Positions 45,849-55,386 of a stretch of DNA of 64,000 nt are shown in pieces (position 1 is the first letter of the stretch; the number at the start of each line of letters is the position of its first letter). Origin of the DNA: Isoetes taiwanensis. Taxonomy: Eukaryota > Streptophyta > Lycopodiopsida > Isoetales > Isoetaceae. The DNA lies in NCBI GenBank assembly GCA_021234155.1, contig JAJEKV010000014.1:13938494-14002493 (forward strand), given 5' to 3'. The position numbers were made by a program, and so were the translations under genes. The notes under the pieces were generated by a model. The model saw only the letters and a program-made list of their open reading frames with translations. It made no database searches and had not been told where the DNA came from.

Positions 45849-47990
45849 TTGCTTCCCAAACTCACTGGTGAGTGTGGAAATTGCGTTACAATGGGTTCGG
45901 GTTATCAAAGGATGGCGTGACAATGCATCCGCAACCACATTGTGCTTCCCAGGCTTATACATAATCTCGAAATCATACTCTTCCAGAAATTCCATCCATC
46001 TTCTCTGACGGAGGTTGAGATTGGGCTGGGTGGATAAATAACGAAGACTCTGATGATCCGTATCCAGCTGAAATCTTCTACCAAGAAGGTAGTGTCTCCC
46101 CCTGCTAACAATTCCTGATCATGGGTAGGGTATCGCTGCTCCGTCTCATTCATTTTCTTTGAATCATAGGCAATAACCCTCCCCTCCTGCATTAGGACTC
46201 CACCGGTAGCAATCTTACTAGCATCCGTTGCCACTAGTTTGTCCTTTTCAGGATCGGGCAAAGTGAGGACTGGTGCTGACGTTAAAGCATCCTTGAGCTT
46301 CTGGAAGCCTACCTGGACTTTTGTTTTCCAATGTTCCATCCAATCCTTCACCTTCTCGTGCTTTGTGAGATCAGTAAGAGGTGCGGCAATTGTTGAAAAA
46401 TCCTTAACAAACTTCCGATAATATCCTGCTAGTCCCAAGAAACTCCGGACTTCCAAAACATTACCCGGAATAGGCCAATCCCTTACTGCTTCTATCTTTG
46501 TTGGATCCGTAGCAATTTCCTCTGCTGAAATGATATGCCCCAAATAATCCACCTTGGGAGTCGCAAACTTGCACTTAGAGAACTTGGCAAAGAGCTGATG
46601 GCGTCTTAGCTTTTGTAGGGCCAACCTAAGATGTTGCTCATGCTCCTTCAAAGTTTTACTATAGATGAGAATGTCGTCGAAGAAAATAACAACAAAATCA
46701 TCCAAGTATTGGCGGAAGACGTCATTCATCAACCGCATGAAAGTTGCAGGAGCATTAGTTAATCCAAAAGGCATAACGGTAAACTCATAATGGCCATATC
46801 TAGTGCAAAAAGCAGATTTATGGATGTACTCCTCCTTTATCCTTATCTGATGGTATCCGGAGCGTAAATCAATCTTTGAGAAATATTTGGCCCCTTGCAA
46901 CTGGTCCATTAGATCATCTGCCCTAGGCAAAGCGTACCGATTCTTGATGGTATGCTTATTGAGCTGCCTATAATCAATACACATCCTCAAGGAGCCATCC
47001 TTTTTCTTAACAAAAAGGATAGGGGCGCCAAAAGGCGAAACACTAGGCCGAATGAAACCTAGGTTTAGTAACTCTTGAAGTTGCTTCTTAAGCTCTGCCA
47101 ACTCTGGAGGACTCATACGGTACGGGGCCTTACTGGTAGGCTTAGTACCTGGTTCTAGAGCTATCTCACATTCTACCCCACTAAAAGGAGGAAGCTTCTG
47201 GATCTCATCTGGAAAAAGATCGCTAAATTCTCGGAGAAGGTTAGCAATCCCTTCCGGCAAAGTGTCAATTACTTGCTTCTGCTTAGCATCTGACTCAATA
47301 GAGGCAAGTCTAATGACGCAAAGGAGCTTTTCCTTGCGTAACACTTTTTCTAACTGCGCAATAGACATAGACTGCATAATAGGGTTGAATGGATCACCTT
47401 TAATAGTCACGCGTGCTCCATTAGCGGCGTTGAAGGTAACCTCCCGTTTCTCGCAGTCTATATTGGCTTTTGCAGATGCTAAAAATTCCATACCCACAAT
47501 AAGATCATATTTGCCAATGTCCATTAACTCGGCACCCAAGGCAACTGGTGCACCTGGCAACTGCATCTTAAGGTTAATGCGGCGGCCATGAGTGTATCTG
47601 ATCTTACCACTGGCTAACGTGACTGGCTTTGGTCGGGATCTCAACGTTTCAAGCTGCAATACCTGGGCCATTCTAGGAGAAGCAAAATTATGTGTACTAC
47701 CCGTATCCATCAAAATTATGAAAGGCTTACTGTCTACTTGGCCTATGGTGGAAATAACAGAAGGCTGACTTTCAGCATTGCCGGTTTCTATAGCTGCAAG
47801 GATATGAGACGCACCGTGAATATACTCGGGAGCGTCCTCCTCGGCAGGTAGTGTTGACTCAAGATCGTCCCAATCGAGGTCAGCCATAGCCAGCTGGGCA
47901 GTTTGCGTGACATAAGGGCAATTCTGCATAAAGTGCCCGGGTCGCATACACCTGTAGCATGCCTTATCTCGGCGGAGCTGTTCTCGGGCC
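45849..47990 (-). pseudogene. Chromovirus pol: zinc knuckle, protease, RT, RNase H
   Basis: Upstream of 47947 the same frame reads [17 protein letters not shown], a CX2CX4HX4C knuckle that closes gag. The 680-codon open stretch has protease DTG ([16 protein letters not shown]81), then RT with [60 protein letters not shown] and the catalytic [12 protein letters not shown]. Next come [20 protein letters not shown] and RNase H ([20 protein letters not shown]). A frame change near 46120 moves the RNase H end to 45995-45849 ([29 protein letters not shown]). All catalytic residues I can check in PR and RT are present. Confidence 0.93.
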
Positions 47991-49094
47991 TCCTTAGGAA
48001 TAGACTGTAAGAGGTTCCGAACTTCCTTACCGACATTGTTCTGCTTTTCGGGCGTGCTGAAGGTGACTTTCTTTTCTTGGCGGCCATAAGAGTTCTGTTG
48101 AGAGGGCGCCGGACTTGGCGAGCGGGGTTTGTAAGGTGTGGAAGGCCGTGGCTGCGAGTAAGAAGCGGGCTGGATCTTCGGTTCCTTGGTGTGTCCTCCT
48201 CGAGGCTTAATGCCTTAGCCTCGCCTTCGCAAATCGATTTTGGGTCTATGGCCTTAACCATTCGTTTAATGGAGGGGGCCAACCCTTCAATGTAGCCCTC
48301 CACCGCCCTCTTTTCATTCATCCCTGGTACGTACAGCCTCAGGCGCATGAATTCATCAGTGTAGGCCTGAACTGACATCCCCTTCTGCTCTAACCTGTAG
48401 AAGGTTTGGATTTGTTGGCATTTGTGCGCACGAGGCACATAATGCGACTTAAAAGCCTTGGCGAACTTTTTGAACTTGCACTTGCTCCTATCCAGGTGCT
48501 TGGCTTTGGCATAGCCCTTCCACCAAATACGGGCAGCTCCTGTAAGGTTTGTGGTGGCAACCTTCCCTGTATCCTTTTCTGTCATTCCATAGGATTTCCC
48601 AAACTCCTTCATCTCGCCGAGCCGGGACTCTCGCATTCAGCCCACCTCTAGATTTGCCATCAAATTGGGCGGTTTCCTATTTTTCCATATCTTTGGTTAT
48701 GGTCAGATCAACCGTTTTACGGTACTCCTTGTCGCGGCGATGTGCATGGCCACCGGATGACACCGACGACTCAGAGGACTCAGAAGAAGCTGACTGGGAG
48801 GGGGTTGCACTGTCCCTAGAGGAGCCTCGATGACGTTTGGAACGGTGCCTCCTCAAGACGGGTGGGGTTGGACTTGACTTCTGAAAGTATACGTTGTGGT
48901 GGGGGACTTGGCGGTAACGGAGGTAACTCTGGTCCATCCTCCTGGGCATGCTGCGGTGGGTTGGTATTTAGCACATATGTCTGCAACTCAACTAGTTGCC
49001 GCTTCATCAACATAAGTTCCTGCTCAGGGGTTAACCTACTGGCATTCGAGGGTGTCTGCCAGGCGGCGTTGCGTGCACCGTCTATATTGAGCAT
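47991..49094 (-). pseudogene. Chromovirus gag
   Basis: A probable start is ATG at 49094 (MLNIDGARNAAWQTPSNASR), followed by TPEQELMLMKRQLVELQTYV and a Pro-rich stretch. Then, in other frames, there is a Ser-rich basic linker (SKRHRGSSRDSATPSQSASS) and the capsid domain at 48620-48230: TGAARIWWKGYAKAKHLDRS, FKKFAKAFKSHYVPRAHKCQ, QIQTFYRLEQKGMSVQAYTD, EFMRLRLYVPGMNEKRAVEG. These fit the retrotransposon gag family. Frame changes occur near 48830, 48650 and 48220. Confidence 0.85.
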
Positions 49095-49350
49095 AACAAG
49101 ATATGAGCAGAATTTCAACAACGTCAAGTCCCACAAGAAGATCATTTTGTGTAGTGCTGAAGTAAGAGTGAATAAGAGAAGACAAGAGAAAAGATTTTGA
49201 TTATAAGTCAAAACAACTGTTACATTGAAGAACTTCACACTGAAGGTAGTTATCAACTTAAAGTTATATAATACAGAAGTGGATTTTATACATGGGCCAC
49301 TTTCTTAGTCACACTGCAACATAACAAAACTAAACTGAGGGCGTCCGGAC

Positions 49351-49866
49351 CTAGGGGTTCGCGAAAGGGTACATGATGGAATAGCGAACGCTTTCACGTA
49401 CAGCTCTGACGAGCTTGTAACGTGCCCAGGCCTGGACGATGACAGGCTGGTAGTCCCATGTGGGGCTAATAATAAGGAGATTGAAAAGCCTCCCTAATGC
49501 ATAGAAGATTTACCATAAGTGGTCGTTGGCATCCTCGAAAGCTTCGTGCCTGGACATACTCCAATAGTCCCATGTGCGGCGAAGGGTCTGTTTCAGGTCG
49601 TCAAAGGCCCGTTCTCTGAGGATGTTAACTACCTCCATACCCTTGTCTGGATCATAAGGCTCTTCCGGCTCTTCGGGTTCATCCATCTCATAGTCATCCT
49701 CTCGTTCCGGGTACTCCCCATATCTTTGGCCGTAATCTTGTTCGGGAGGCCCTTGATCATCCCTTCTTATCTGGTCGGTGATCCTCTCTTCGTACTCCTC
49801 GAGTGTCTCTTCTGCAAGACGACAGGAGTAAATATATATACATTGAACAATTCTTCTACACTCCAA
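49351..49866 (-). pseudogene. Chromovirus extra ORF c, unknown, one in-frame stop
   Basis: 172 codons in one frame, interrupted by TAA at 49512-49510. The first part is very acidic (EETLEEYEERITDQIRRDDQ, PEREDDYEMDEPEEPEEPYD) and then helical (LRERAFDDLKQTLRRTWDYW). After the stop it continues without a break as IFYALGRLFNLLIISPTWDY and ARYKLVRAVRESVRYSIMYP to TAG at 49353-49351. The fact that both sides look coding argues that the stop is a mutation or a sequence error. Just before the acidic part, TTGCAG at about 49815 could be a splice acceptor. TWDY occurs on both sides of the stop. I do not recognise a family; a histone fold was looked for and not seen. Confidence 0.5.
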
Positions 49867-50056
49867 CTTTAGGGAAGAGAATTAAACATTGAAGAGAAAA
49901 GACAATTCAATGGTTTTCAATAGTACAAGAAAGTGTAAGGAAAAACCCTGAATATATATATAAGAAAAGAGTACATAGATTATGTGATGGCCCATTAAAG
50001 GTAATGGCAATCAAAATTACTTAAAACTAGATATAATTGTCTGCTTAAAACTAGAA
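49867..50056 (-). other. Non-coding gap between chromovirus extra ORFs
   Basis: AT-rich, with TATATATATA near 49957 on minus and pyrimidine stretches before a possible splice acceptor at about 49815. It could hold a promoter or an intron. Not provable from sequence alone. Confidence 0.35.
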
Positions 50057-51465
50057 CTAAGAGGTCGACCCTTCAACATCTTGTGCTTGGGTGTCAAACT
50101 CAGGCTTTGGTCGATGCTGCAGGAGTAGCACACTAGGATTAACTGATGAGGCAGCTGATGAAGCTATCTCTGGAGGAACATTTGTAGCCAATGGCGCTGC
50201 AACCAGCAGACTCATGTTCATCCAAGAACCAATCTCATGGTCAAACACTGCAATGGCTAGATCACGATTCACAAGGATGACCTGCTCAAGGTTAGGAGCT
50301 AACTTCTTATGCCCGGCTGTGGTTGAAAGTGCCCTAAGTGCCCAAACAGCCGCCTCTGCTTCAGGTGCAATTGCCTTAGCAAAGAAGAGAACCTGTCTGC
50401 TTGTGAAAGCCGACAAGAAGAGGCGGGTAATATAGCATTTCAACCCCTGAACCATCGGATGGGTTGAAGAGGCCAACTCAGACTCCAAGTTTTGGGGCAG
50501 TTCCTCCTCCATGGCAAAATCCTGCTCCTCCTGAACATACTGGCTCTCATCACATAGATCCTCCATGGTTGGGTCATCCTCGATCTTGACGACGACATCG
50601 TTGATGTTGGGCACATGTGGCCCCGTAGCATGAAAAACCGATTCATGAATTGAGGACGAGGCACCCTGAATCACTAACTGGCGTAAGGATAATAGTGTGC
50701 TGATAGGCTCCACATCGAGAGGCTGATAGTTGAGCAGTTGGTGTATCTCCGGCACATAGACGGGACGAGAATAATCAATGAAGTCATGCTGACCCTGGCA
50801 ATACTCGGCCAGCTCATAGAGAAGGTGAGCCGTCTTTTGCTTGCCCTTATTGGCGATATGCTGATACGCCCATTGATGGCACTCAACAGCAAATAATCTT
50901 GATCCCCAACCTTGATGGTAGAAAGCGAACTTAAGCCGACAAGAGCTTGGCCCTTACTACGGGGTAGAGGCTTCTCTTTAACTAATTCCTTCCATCTTAC
51001 AAAGTCGGCATAGCTTATCTGCTCATCCTCCTCAGGATCTGGAGGAAGTGGGGACTTGGCTTGCTCTAAAGCCGTGTCAGTACCGTCAACATACCTGTCC
51101 ATAATAAGAGCAAGGGCAAACTGGGCCTCAAAGTATAGCCCATTAGAGCCACAGTCAATAATGGGGGCGTGCTTAGCACATCGGAGAATGCCCTTAAGAA
51201 TATCATAACTGTGGCGATCATCCCCAAACATGTGCTCTAAGATATCCCTGTGAAGATAGGGTTGAGGCGGCTCCCCGAAAAACTCTGCCTCGGGCAGGAT
51301 TTCCTCATCATAAAACTCTAGGAAGGTCGCATAGTCAGGGTGTGCGCGCATGTTGTCGATGAAGTCGACTGTACACTGCAACATGGGGTCCAAGAGAGGG
51401 TAGGGAACCTGAGGATCCCATTGCTCGCCTCCCATGTACCATGCTAGGCGCCCAGCGTAATCCAT
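50057..51465 (-). pseudogene. Chromovirus extra ORF b, about 470 residues, C-terminal H2A-like fold
   Basis: Two overlapping frames, 51465-50674 and 50755-50057. The first is protein-like up to about 50900, and the same protein goes on in the second frame (FAVECHQWAYQHIANKGKQK, LLYELAEYCQGQHDFIDYSR), so one frame change splits it. The N-terminal 350 residues have no family I recognise. Residues 103-198 of the second frame (nt 50449-50162) line up with histone H2A: GLKCYITR against GLQFPVGR, APEAEAAVWALRA against APVYLAAVLEYLA, and VNRDLAIAVFDHEIGSW against VPRHIQLAVRNDEELSK. The 41 residues from AP to AV have the same length as in H2A with about 12 identities by eye. A TGCAG just before the ATG at 51465 could be a splice acceptor. 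The H2A reading is a hypothesis. Confidence 0.55.
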
Positions 51466-51751
51466 TACTGCAGACGGCAGATGGGAGGAGGAAGAAAACG
51501 AAAAGAGTAAGAAATAATGAAACCCTAAAATGAATGTCAGTTTTAAAGTTTCTGGGCACGGCGTTCGAGGCGCAAGCTCATTATTGCTGTTATATTTTAT
51601 ATTTATTTATTTAATTATTTTTCTCTTCTTTTTTTTTTTCCTAATATGCGTACATAAAGAAAGGAAATCATACACCGCCTAATAAGTCAAAACAAGATTT
51701 GTATTAATATATAACAAAATTACATAGATACAAAAATGGTGCTTTTCATAA
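51466..51751 (-). other. Non-coding gap between histone H3-like gene and ORF b
   Basis: AT-rich. On minus it has an A/T-rich tract with TATAAAATATA near 51580 and a pyrimidine-rich stretch ending CTGCAG at about 51470, resembling a promoter or an intron end. No coding sequence is present. Confidence 0.4.
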
Positions 51752-52342
51752 TCATGGCCGTTCCCCACGGATCCGGCGTGCTAGCTGAAGGTCTTTTGTC
51801 ATGATCGTCACTCGCTTGGCATGGATTGCACATAGATTTGCATCGCCAAAGAGGGCCACCAAATATGCCTCGGCTGCCTCCTGGAGTGCTAGAATGGCAT
51901 GAGTCTGAAACCGGAGATCCGTTTTAAATTCCTGAGCAATCTCTCGGACCAGATGCTGGAAGGGAAGTTTCCGTAGCAAAAACTCAGTGGATTTCTGATA
52001 CTTCCTTATTTCCCTAAGTGCCACGGTGCCAGGCTTGTAACGATGCCTCCTCTTAGGCTGGGGTAGAGCTCCAGGAATAGTTTTCCCTGCGGTCCTTGGA
52101 TGCCGGGCCTTTCGGATGATCTCATCTCGCCGATTGTCCCCTGCAGCCTTAGCGATACTACCCCGAGCCTTGAGCTGGTCCTTATACTGGGCACCCGACT
52201 TACGGGGCGTCTTCTTCAGTTTTCGGTGAGGAACACGAACTTCTGAAGGTGGCTGCTCTTGCCGGTGCCTTTCTTCCTCTTCTTTCCTCAGCCGCTCCTT
52301 TACGGCCTCTGTTACCCTCGTTAAGCCCTCAGTGCGCTTCAT
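51752..52342 (-). CDS. Histone H3-like protein carried by the chromovirus
   Basis: Uninterrupted, 196 residues. Residues 100-196 are a full H3 core from [20 protein letters not shown] to the end IRGERP, in step with canonical H3 residues 39-135 without gaps. By eye 82 of 97 positions match canonical plant/animal H3 (recalled, not searched). [40 protein letters not shown] and [19 protein letters not shown] are visible. Loop 1 has canonical length, so it is not a centromeric CenH3 type. The N-terminal tail is 99 residues instead of 38: a charged helical stretch ([17 protein letters not shown]), then a basic part with [11 protein letters not shown] at 47-57 that recalls the ARKSTGG...KQL region of H3. 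No intron. It lies between the 5' LTR and gag on the coding strand, both LTRs flanking it, so it belongs to the element. It may be the C-terminal end of a larger protein starting at 53098. Confidence 0.93.
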   Translation of the reverse strand: MKRTEGLTRVTEAVKERLRKEEEERHRQEQPPSEVRVPHRKLKKTPRKSGAQYKDQLKARGSIAKAAGDNRRDEIIRKARHPRTAGKTIPGALPQPKRRHRYKPGTVALREIRKYQKSTEFLLRKLPFQHLVREIAQEFKTDLRFQTHAILALQEAAEAYLVALFGDANLCAIHAKRVTIMTKDLQLARRIRGERP

Positions 52343-52700
52343 CCCGCATTCTCTTGAGGGCTTGCTCTTGTTCTACCTTTGTTGATGGATAGTATCCTCC
52401 GGCTTAGCGACCTCCTCTGTCAATTCGTTGCCCTCATGATTGCGCCCGAGGGGCGGCTTGCTCCTCGGCCCGCTTTTCCCAGCTATTCTAATATCCGTTC
52501 TTCTTGTAAGCTCCGAAGTAGCGTGGAGGGTTGGCACACATGTCCCGCTCAACGACCACTGGAATCGGGTCCGTGAAGAATGAGGGTGTTCCAGCTTCCC
52601 AGATAATACGGTTAGTCTCCTCTTCATATGAAAAAATTGGGAGGGTGTAGGCTCCCCCATCAAAGAGGCACATCCCGTTTCCTAGGTAGCGGTACCCTCA
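52343..52700 (-). pseudogene. Coding-like stretch joining extra ORF a and the H3-like gene
   Basis: Minus-strand frame 52697-52488 reads MCLFDGGAYTLPIFSYEEET, IIWEAGTPSFFTDPIPVVVE and PPRYFGAYKKNGY, which is protein-like, then stops. After it, stretches such as [14 protein letters not shown] appear in alternate frames just before the H3-like start. I read this as one coding region damaged by small indels, linking ORF a to the H3-like protein. No family is recognised. Confidence 0.4.
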
Positions 52701-52702
52701 AG

Positions 52703-53098
52703 TCATCCGATGCCCCTAGCCATTTGTAGGTCCGCCTCTTGGGCCATTTGCAGGCTGTTTTGGGCCTGCGTTTGTAAGGCCTCTTCTTCAGCTTGTTCAT
52801 CCCCTCCTGGCGGAAAGAACCGTGCATACTTCTGGACACCATCTTCCTGTTCAACCACAATGCAGGTCTCCCGGATGGCGTTGAGCTTAAATACAAAACG
52901 CTCATTATAGCAGAAGAGCGGGTATGGTATTCTGACTCCTTCGTAGAAACGTTTAACAAAATATTCCAGTATCTCCTCAGTTTTTGCCTCCGCTTCTGGC
53001 GATGGGTTTTGTCGTGGCAGCAGTTCGGCCATTAAAAACTCTATGGGAGTTTGAGAATGACGGGGCTTGCGCTTGTATACTTGCTTGACTGCCTCCAT
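52703..53098 (-). CDS. Chromovirus extra ORF a, unknown, faint H2B-like pattern
   Basis: 131 codons from ATG at 53098, about 585 bp inside the primer site. Residues about 17-55 (TPIEFLMAELLPRQNPSPEA, KTEEILEYFVKRFYEG) have the hydrophobic spacing of the H2B helix pair (IFKVLKQVHP..., IMNSFINDIFE), and CYNER follows where H2B has RYNKK. Identity is too low to assert homology. The C-terminal part is Glu/Gln-rich (DEQAEEEALQTQAQNSLQMA). The frame is closed by a stop, and coding-like sequence continues in another frame. It could equally be an unrelated element-specific domain. Confidence 0.5.
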   Translation of the reverse strand: MEAVKQVYKRKPRHSQTPIEFLMAELLPRQNPSPEAEAKTEEILEYFVKRFYEGVRIPYPLFCYNERFVFKLNAIRETCIVVEQEDGVQKYARFFPPGGDEQAEEEALQTQAQNSLQMAQEADLQMARGIG

Positions 53099-53682
53099 CC
53101 TTAAAAAGTAGCGCTGGGCAGGCGCTTGGGGGAGAAAGGTATGGGATGAGGTTTGGCTATGGCAGAGAAAAGCTTCCAGTTCCGGCGGCTATGGCGGCTA
53201 CGCGGAGCTCAAGGAAGCACTAGGCGTTTTTCTTTTAAAAATGAAGAAAAAGTTACCTTTTTTACTAAATTTGAAACTTTAACCCTAAAAAAAATTTAAA
53301 AGGAAAAAGTGGCGGAACACGTTTTTCGAGGTGGCGGGCACCCCCTACCTCGACGTTGTTATGGCGCCAGCCACAAGGCCCCTGCCTCCGCCACCACTTA
53401 GGGTTGGGTTTTTTTTTTTTTTTTTTTTTTTTTTTAAGGTGGCGGGCACCCCCTACCTCGAGGTCGCCACCGTCGCCAGAAACACCCGGGTACCCCCTGC
53501 CCGCCACTTAGGGTTAGGGTTTGGCACCGGGTACACTCCTCTTAATTACACTTAAACCACGTTAAAGCAATCATGACGGCATCTACTACACCACCCAAAC
53601 CTCATACTACTCCAAAATCCTCACTCACTAGCTAACGATCTAACGAGTTAGTATGTGGCCAGTGCAATAGTTTGGCTTCCCA
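53099..53682 (-). other. 5' leader of the chromovirus
   Basis: No coding sequence. It contains a 23-base T run (about 53409-53435) between two copies of ggtggcgggcaccccctacc (53332 and 53440), and the short direct repeat cttagggttagggt/cttagggttgggt. The second copies resemble plant telomere-like TTAGGGTT but are not a telomere array. Confidence 0.55.
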
Positions 53683-53700
53683 GAACCATGCTCGATACCA
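53683..53700 (-). other. Primer binding site of the chromovirus, initiator tRNA-Met type
   Basis: The minus strand just inside the 5' LTR reads TGGTATCGAGCATGGTTC. The usual plant site is TGGTATCAGAGC followed by similar sequence; one base of the CAG is missing here. Confidence 0.8.
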
Positions 53701-53701
53701 T

Positions 53702-55386
53702 CGCGGACGCTCCCCTGAATATATACGCCCCCGGCCGTATACATACGAGGACTTTCCCTCCCATGGCGACCATATCGCCAAGGCGAAGCGGCCCTCCGGT
53801 CTATCCCGGCCATCTATAGAGAGATGCCCAGTGAAGGACACCGAAAGAGGTGTCATTCGCCCACGCCTTCAGTGGGACTCCTACGTCGCGGAAGCGTAAA
53901 TACATGTTAGCACACAGCATAAATCATATATAAATAACCACCACAAAGGGTGGCGCATCCATCCAAATACCAACGGCAAAGAATATGCATCTAAACTAAG
54001 AAAACACCCCAAACCCCAGGTTCTACCCCTTCCGGACTCTGTGAGGATAGGCCCCATGGCTCGGCCTCAAGAGATCAGCGAGACGAGGTATAACTTTGGC
54101 GTTAGGCTGGCATAGAACATCGGCTAGGGTTGTCCACTCCATCCGCCCCTCCTGTGCACACTTTGCAGATGGGTCGATTCACGCTATGGCTTCGCTATAG
54201 CCTTCCGGAGACGCAGGCTCGAGGTATCACCCTGCGGAGCCTACTCCAGGGTTCATGATGCCCCGGTCCGATGAGGCGGGTCGAAGCGTCCCCTTCCGGA
54301 TCCGCGGTGGTTCCATGGGTGAGCTAGAGAATACATGCCGCATCGGCTGACCCCGCATTCATACCCACTTACTCACCCTAAATCTACTCAAAGTGCAAGA
54401 TGCTCCATACGGATCACACCTCTACACCCGAGGGAGTGTCGGACCCATACCCGCCCCTCTACATGACCGCTATCCGGGCCTAGCCCCTTTGTAGGAGTCT
54501 CAGGGAGCCTTTTATGTTCGTGGCAAGACCCCACCCCCACTTCACCATCTGCGTCCCTTCTTTGGTGCTAAGCCAATCCATAGCATCTATGACCCGGTGG
54601 TCCCTTGTACACAGGCCGCATCTAGTGGGATAATACAGGCCTCTATCTAGGAGCATACTACAATACATGGGCTCAGAGGTCTCTACCCCCGTAATCCCCC
54701 CATTCCAAGAGTACATCGATCCATCCTTTAAGAGCAAGATCAGAATCGAAAATAAAGAGAACTCACCTTTACAATCAAGGGTTAGTTCCTACAAGTAAAC
54801 ATAGAGAGAACAGAGAAACAAACACAACCAGTGCCCAACAGGGGCGCTACCCTAGAATTCACAAACTATCCTAGCCACCCACCTGAGTTCTGGCTGGACC
54901 CGTTACCATTGGGTGCTTCCATCTCACGGGTCTTGGTGTTCAGCCTTGACTACACGTAAAAAGTGCTTGGTATGGTGGCGCCAGCTCGGCTTGGCGGTAG
55001 GCTCTGCTCCTGCTCCTTTTGGACGAATTTTGGGAGTCAATTAGGGATAGGGATCAGGTTGACAGCCCAATTTGGAAGTCCCCATGCTGGCCAATCGATT
55101 TAGGCCAGGTGGCGCCTTCCCAAAGCATTAATTAATCTAATTGACCCATTTAATACCTTAATTCCCTAAATTATAGGTTATTATCTTTAATGATTTAATT
55201 AGCATAATTAAATCCCTTTTAGGTCAACCCCCTAGGTTACAATACCCCATGGTGGCGTACCTTTAGTGGTTGACGTGTCGGTATATTTATACGTATACCA
55301 TATAAATACGTTACTGGTGGCGTACCTTTAGTGGTTGACGTGTCGGTATACGTTACGTATACCGTATAAATACATGGAACGTCACA
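53702..55386 (-). repeat. 5' LTR of the chromovirus
   Basis: Pairs with 41857-43562. The two differ by many one-to-four base indels and substitutions concentrated in GC-rich parts (for example 53830-53860 and 54030-54130), while their AT-rich parts are nearly identical. Its first bases (cgcggacgctccc) differ from the expected TGTGATG. Confidence 0.92.

Larger units (their letters stand above)
41857..55386 (-). mobile_element. Chromovirus (Ty3/gypsy) carrying histone-like genes, inserted in the outer 5' LTR
   Basis: 13.5 kb, with LTRs of about 1.7 kb at 41857-43562 and 53702-55386 and element ends TGTGA...TCACA. On minus the order is 5' LTR, initiator-Met primer site, about 4.6 kb of extra reading frames (53098-49351), gag, protease, RT, RNase H, integrase, chromodomain, polypurine tract, 3' LTR. 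The extra block includes an intact histone H3-like protein (52342-51752) and a protein with an H2A-like end (50449-50162). Pol is broken by frame changes and by a small LINE tail. The element is younger than the outer one by nesting. Confidence 0.95.

Noticed and set aside
45739-46008. Poly-serine and poly-leucine frames on the plus strand
   Set aside because: They are readings of the (TTC)n microsatellite of the LINE tail, opposite the true pol strand.
49351-49866. ORF c as an H4-like histone to complete a set of four
   Set aside because: I compared its helical region with H4 landmarks and found no consistent order or spacing. The acidic N terminus is also unlike H4.
51752-52342. The H3-like frame as an ordinary host histone gene or a CenH3 gene
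   Set aside because: It lies inside the paired LTRs of one element on its coding strand. The tail is far longer than in host H3, and loop 1 lacks the extra residues of CenH3.
53500-53525. Telomere-like TTAGGGTT sequence
   Set aside because: Only one or two imperfect units are present, as part of a short duplication in the chromovirus leader.
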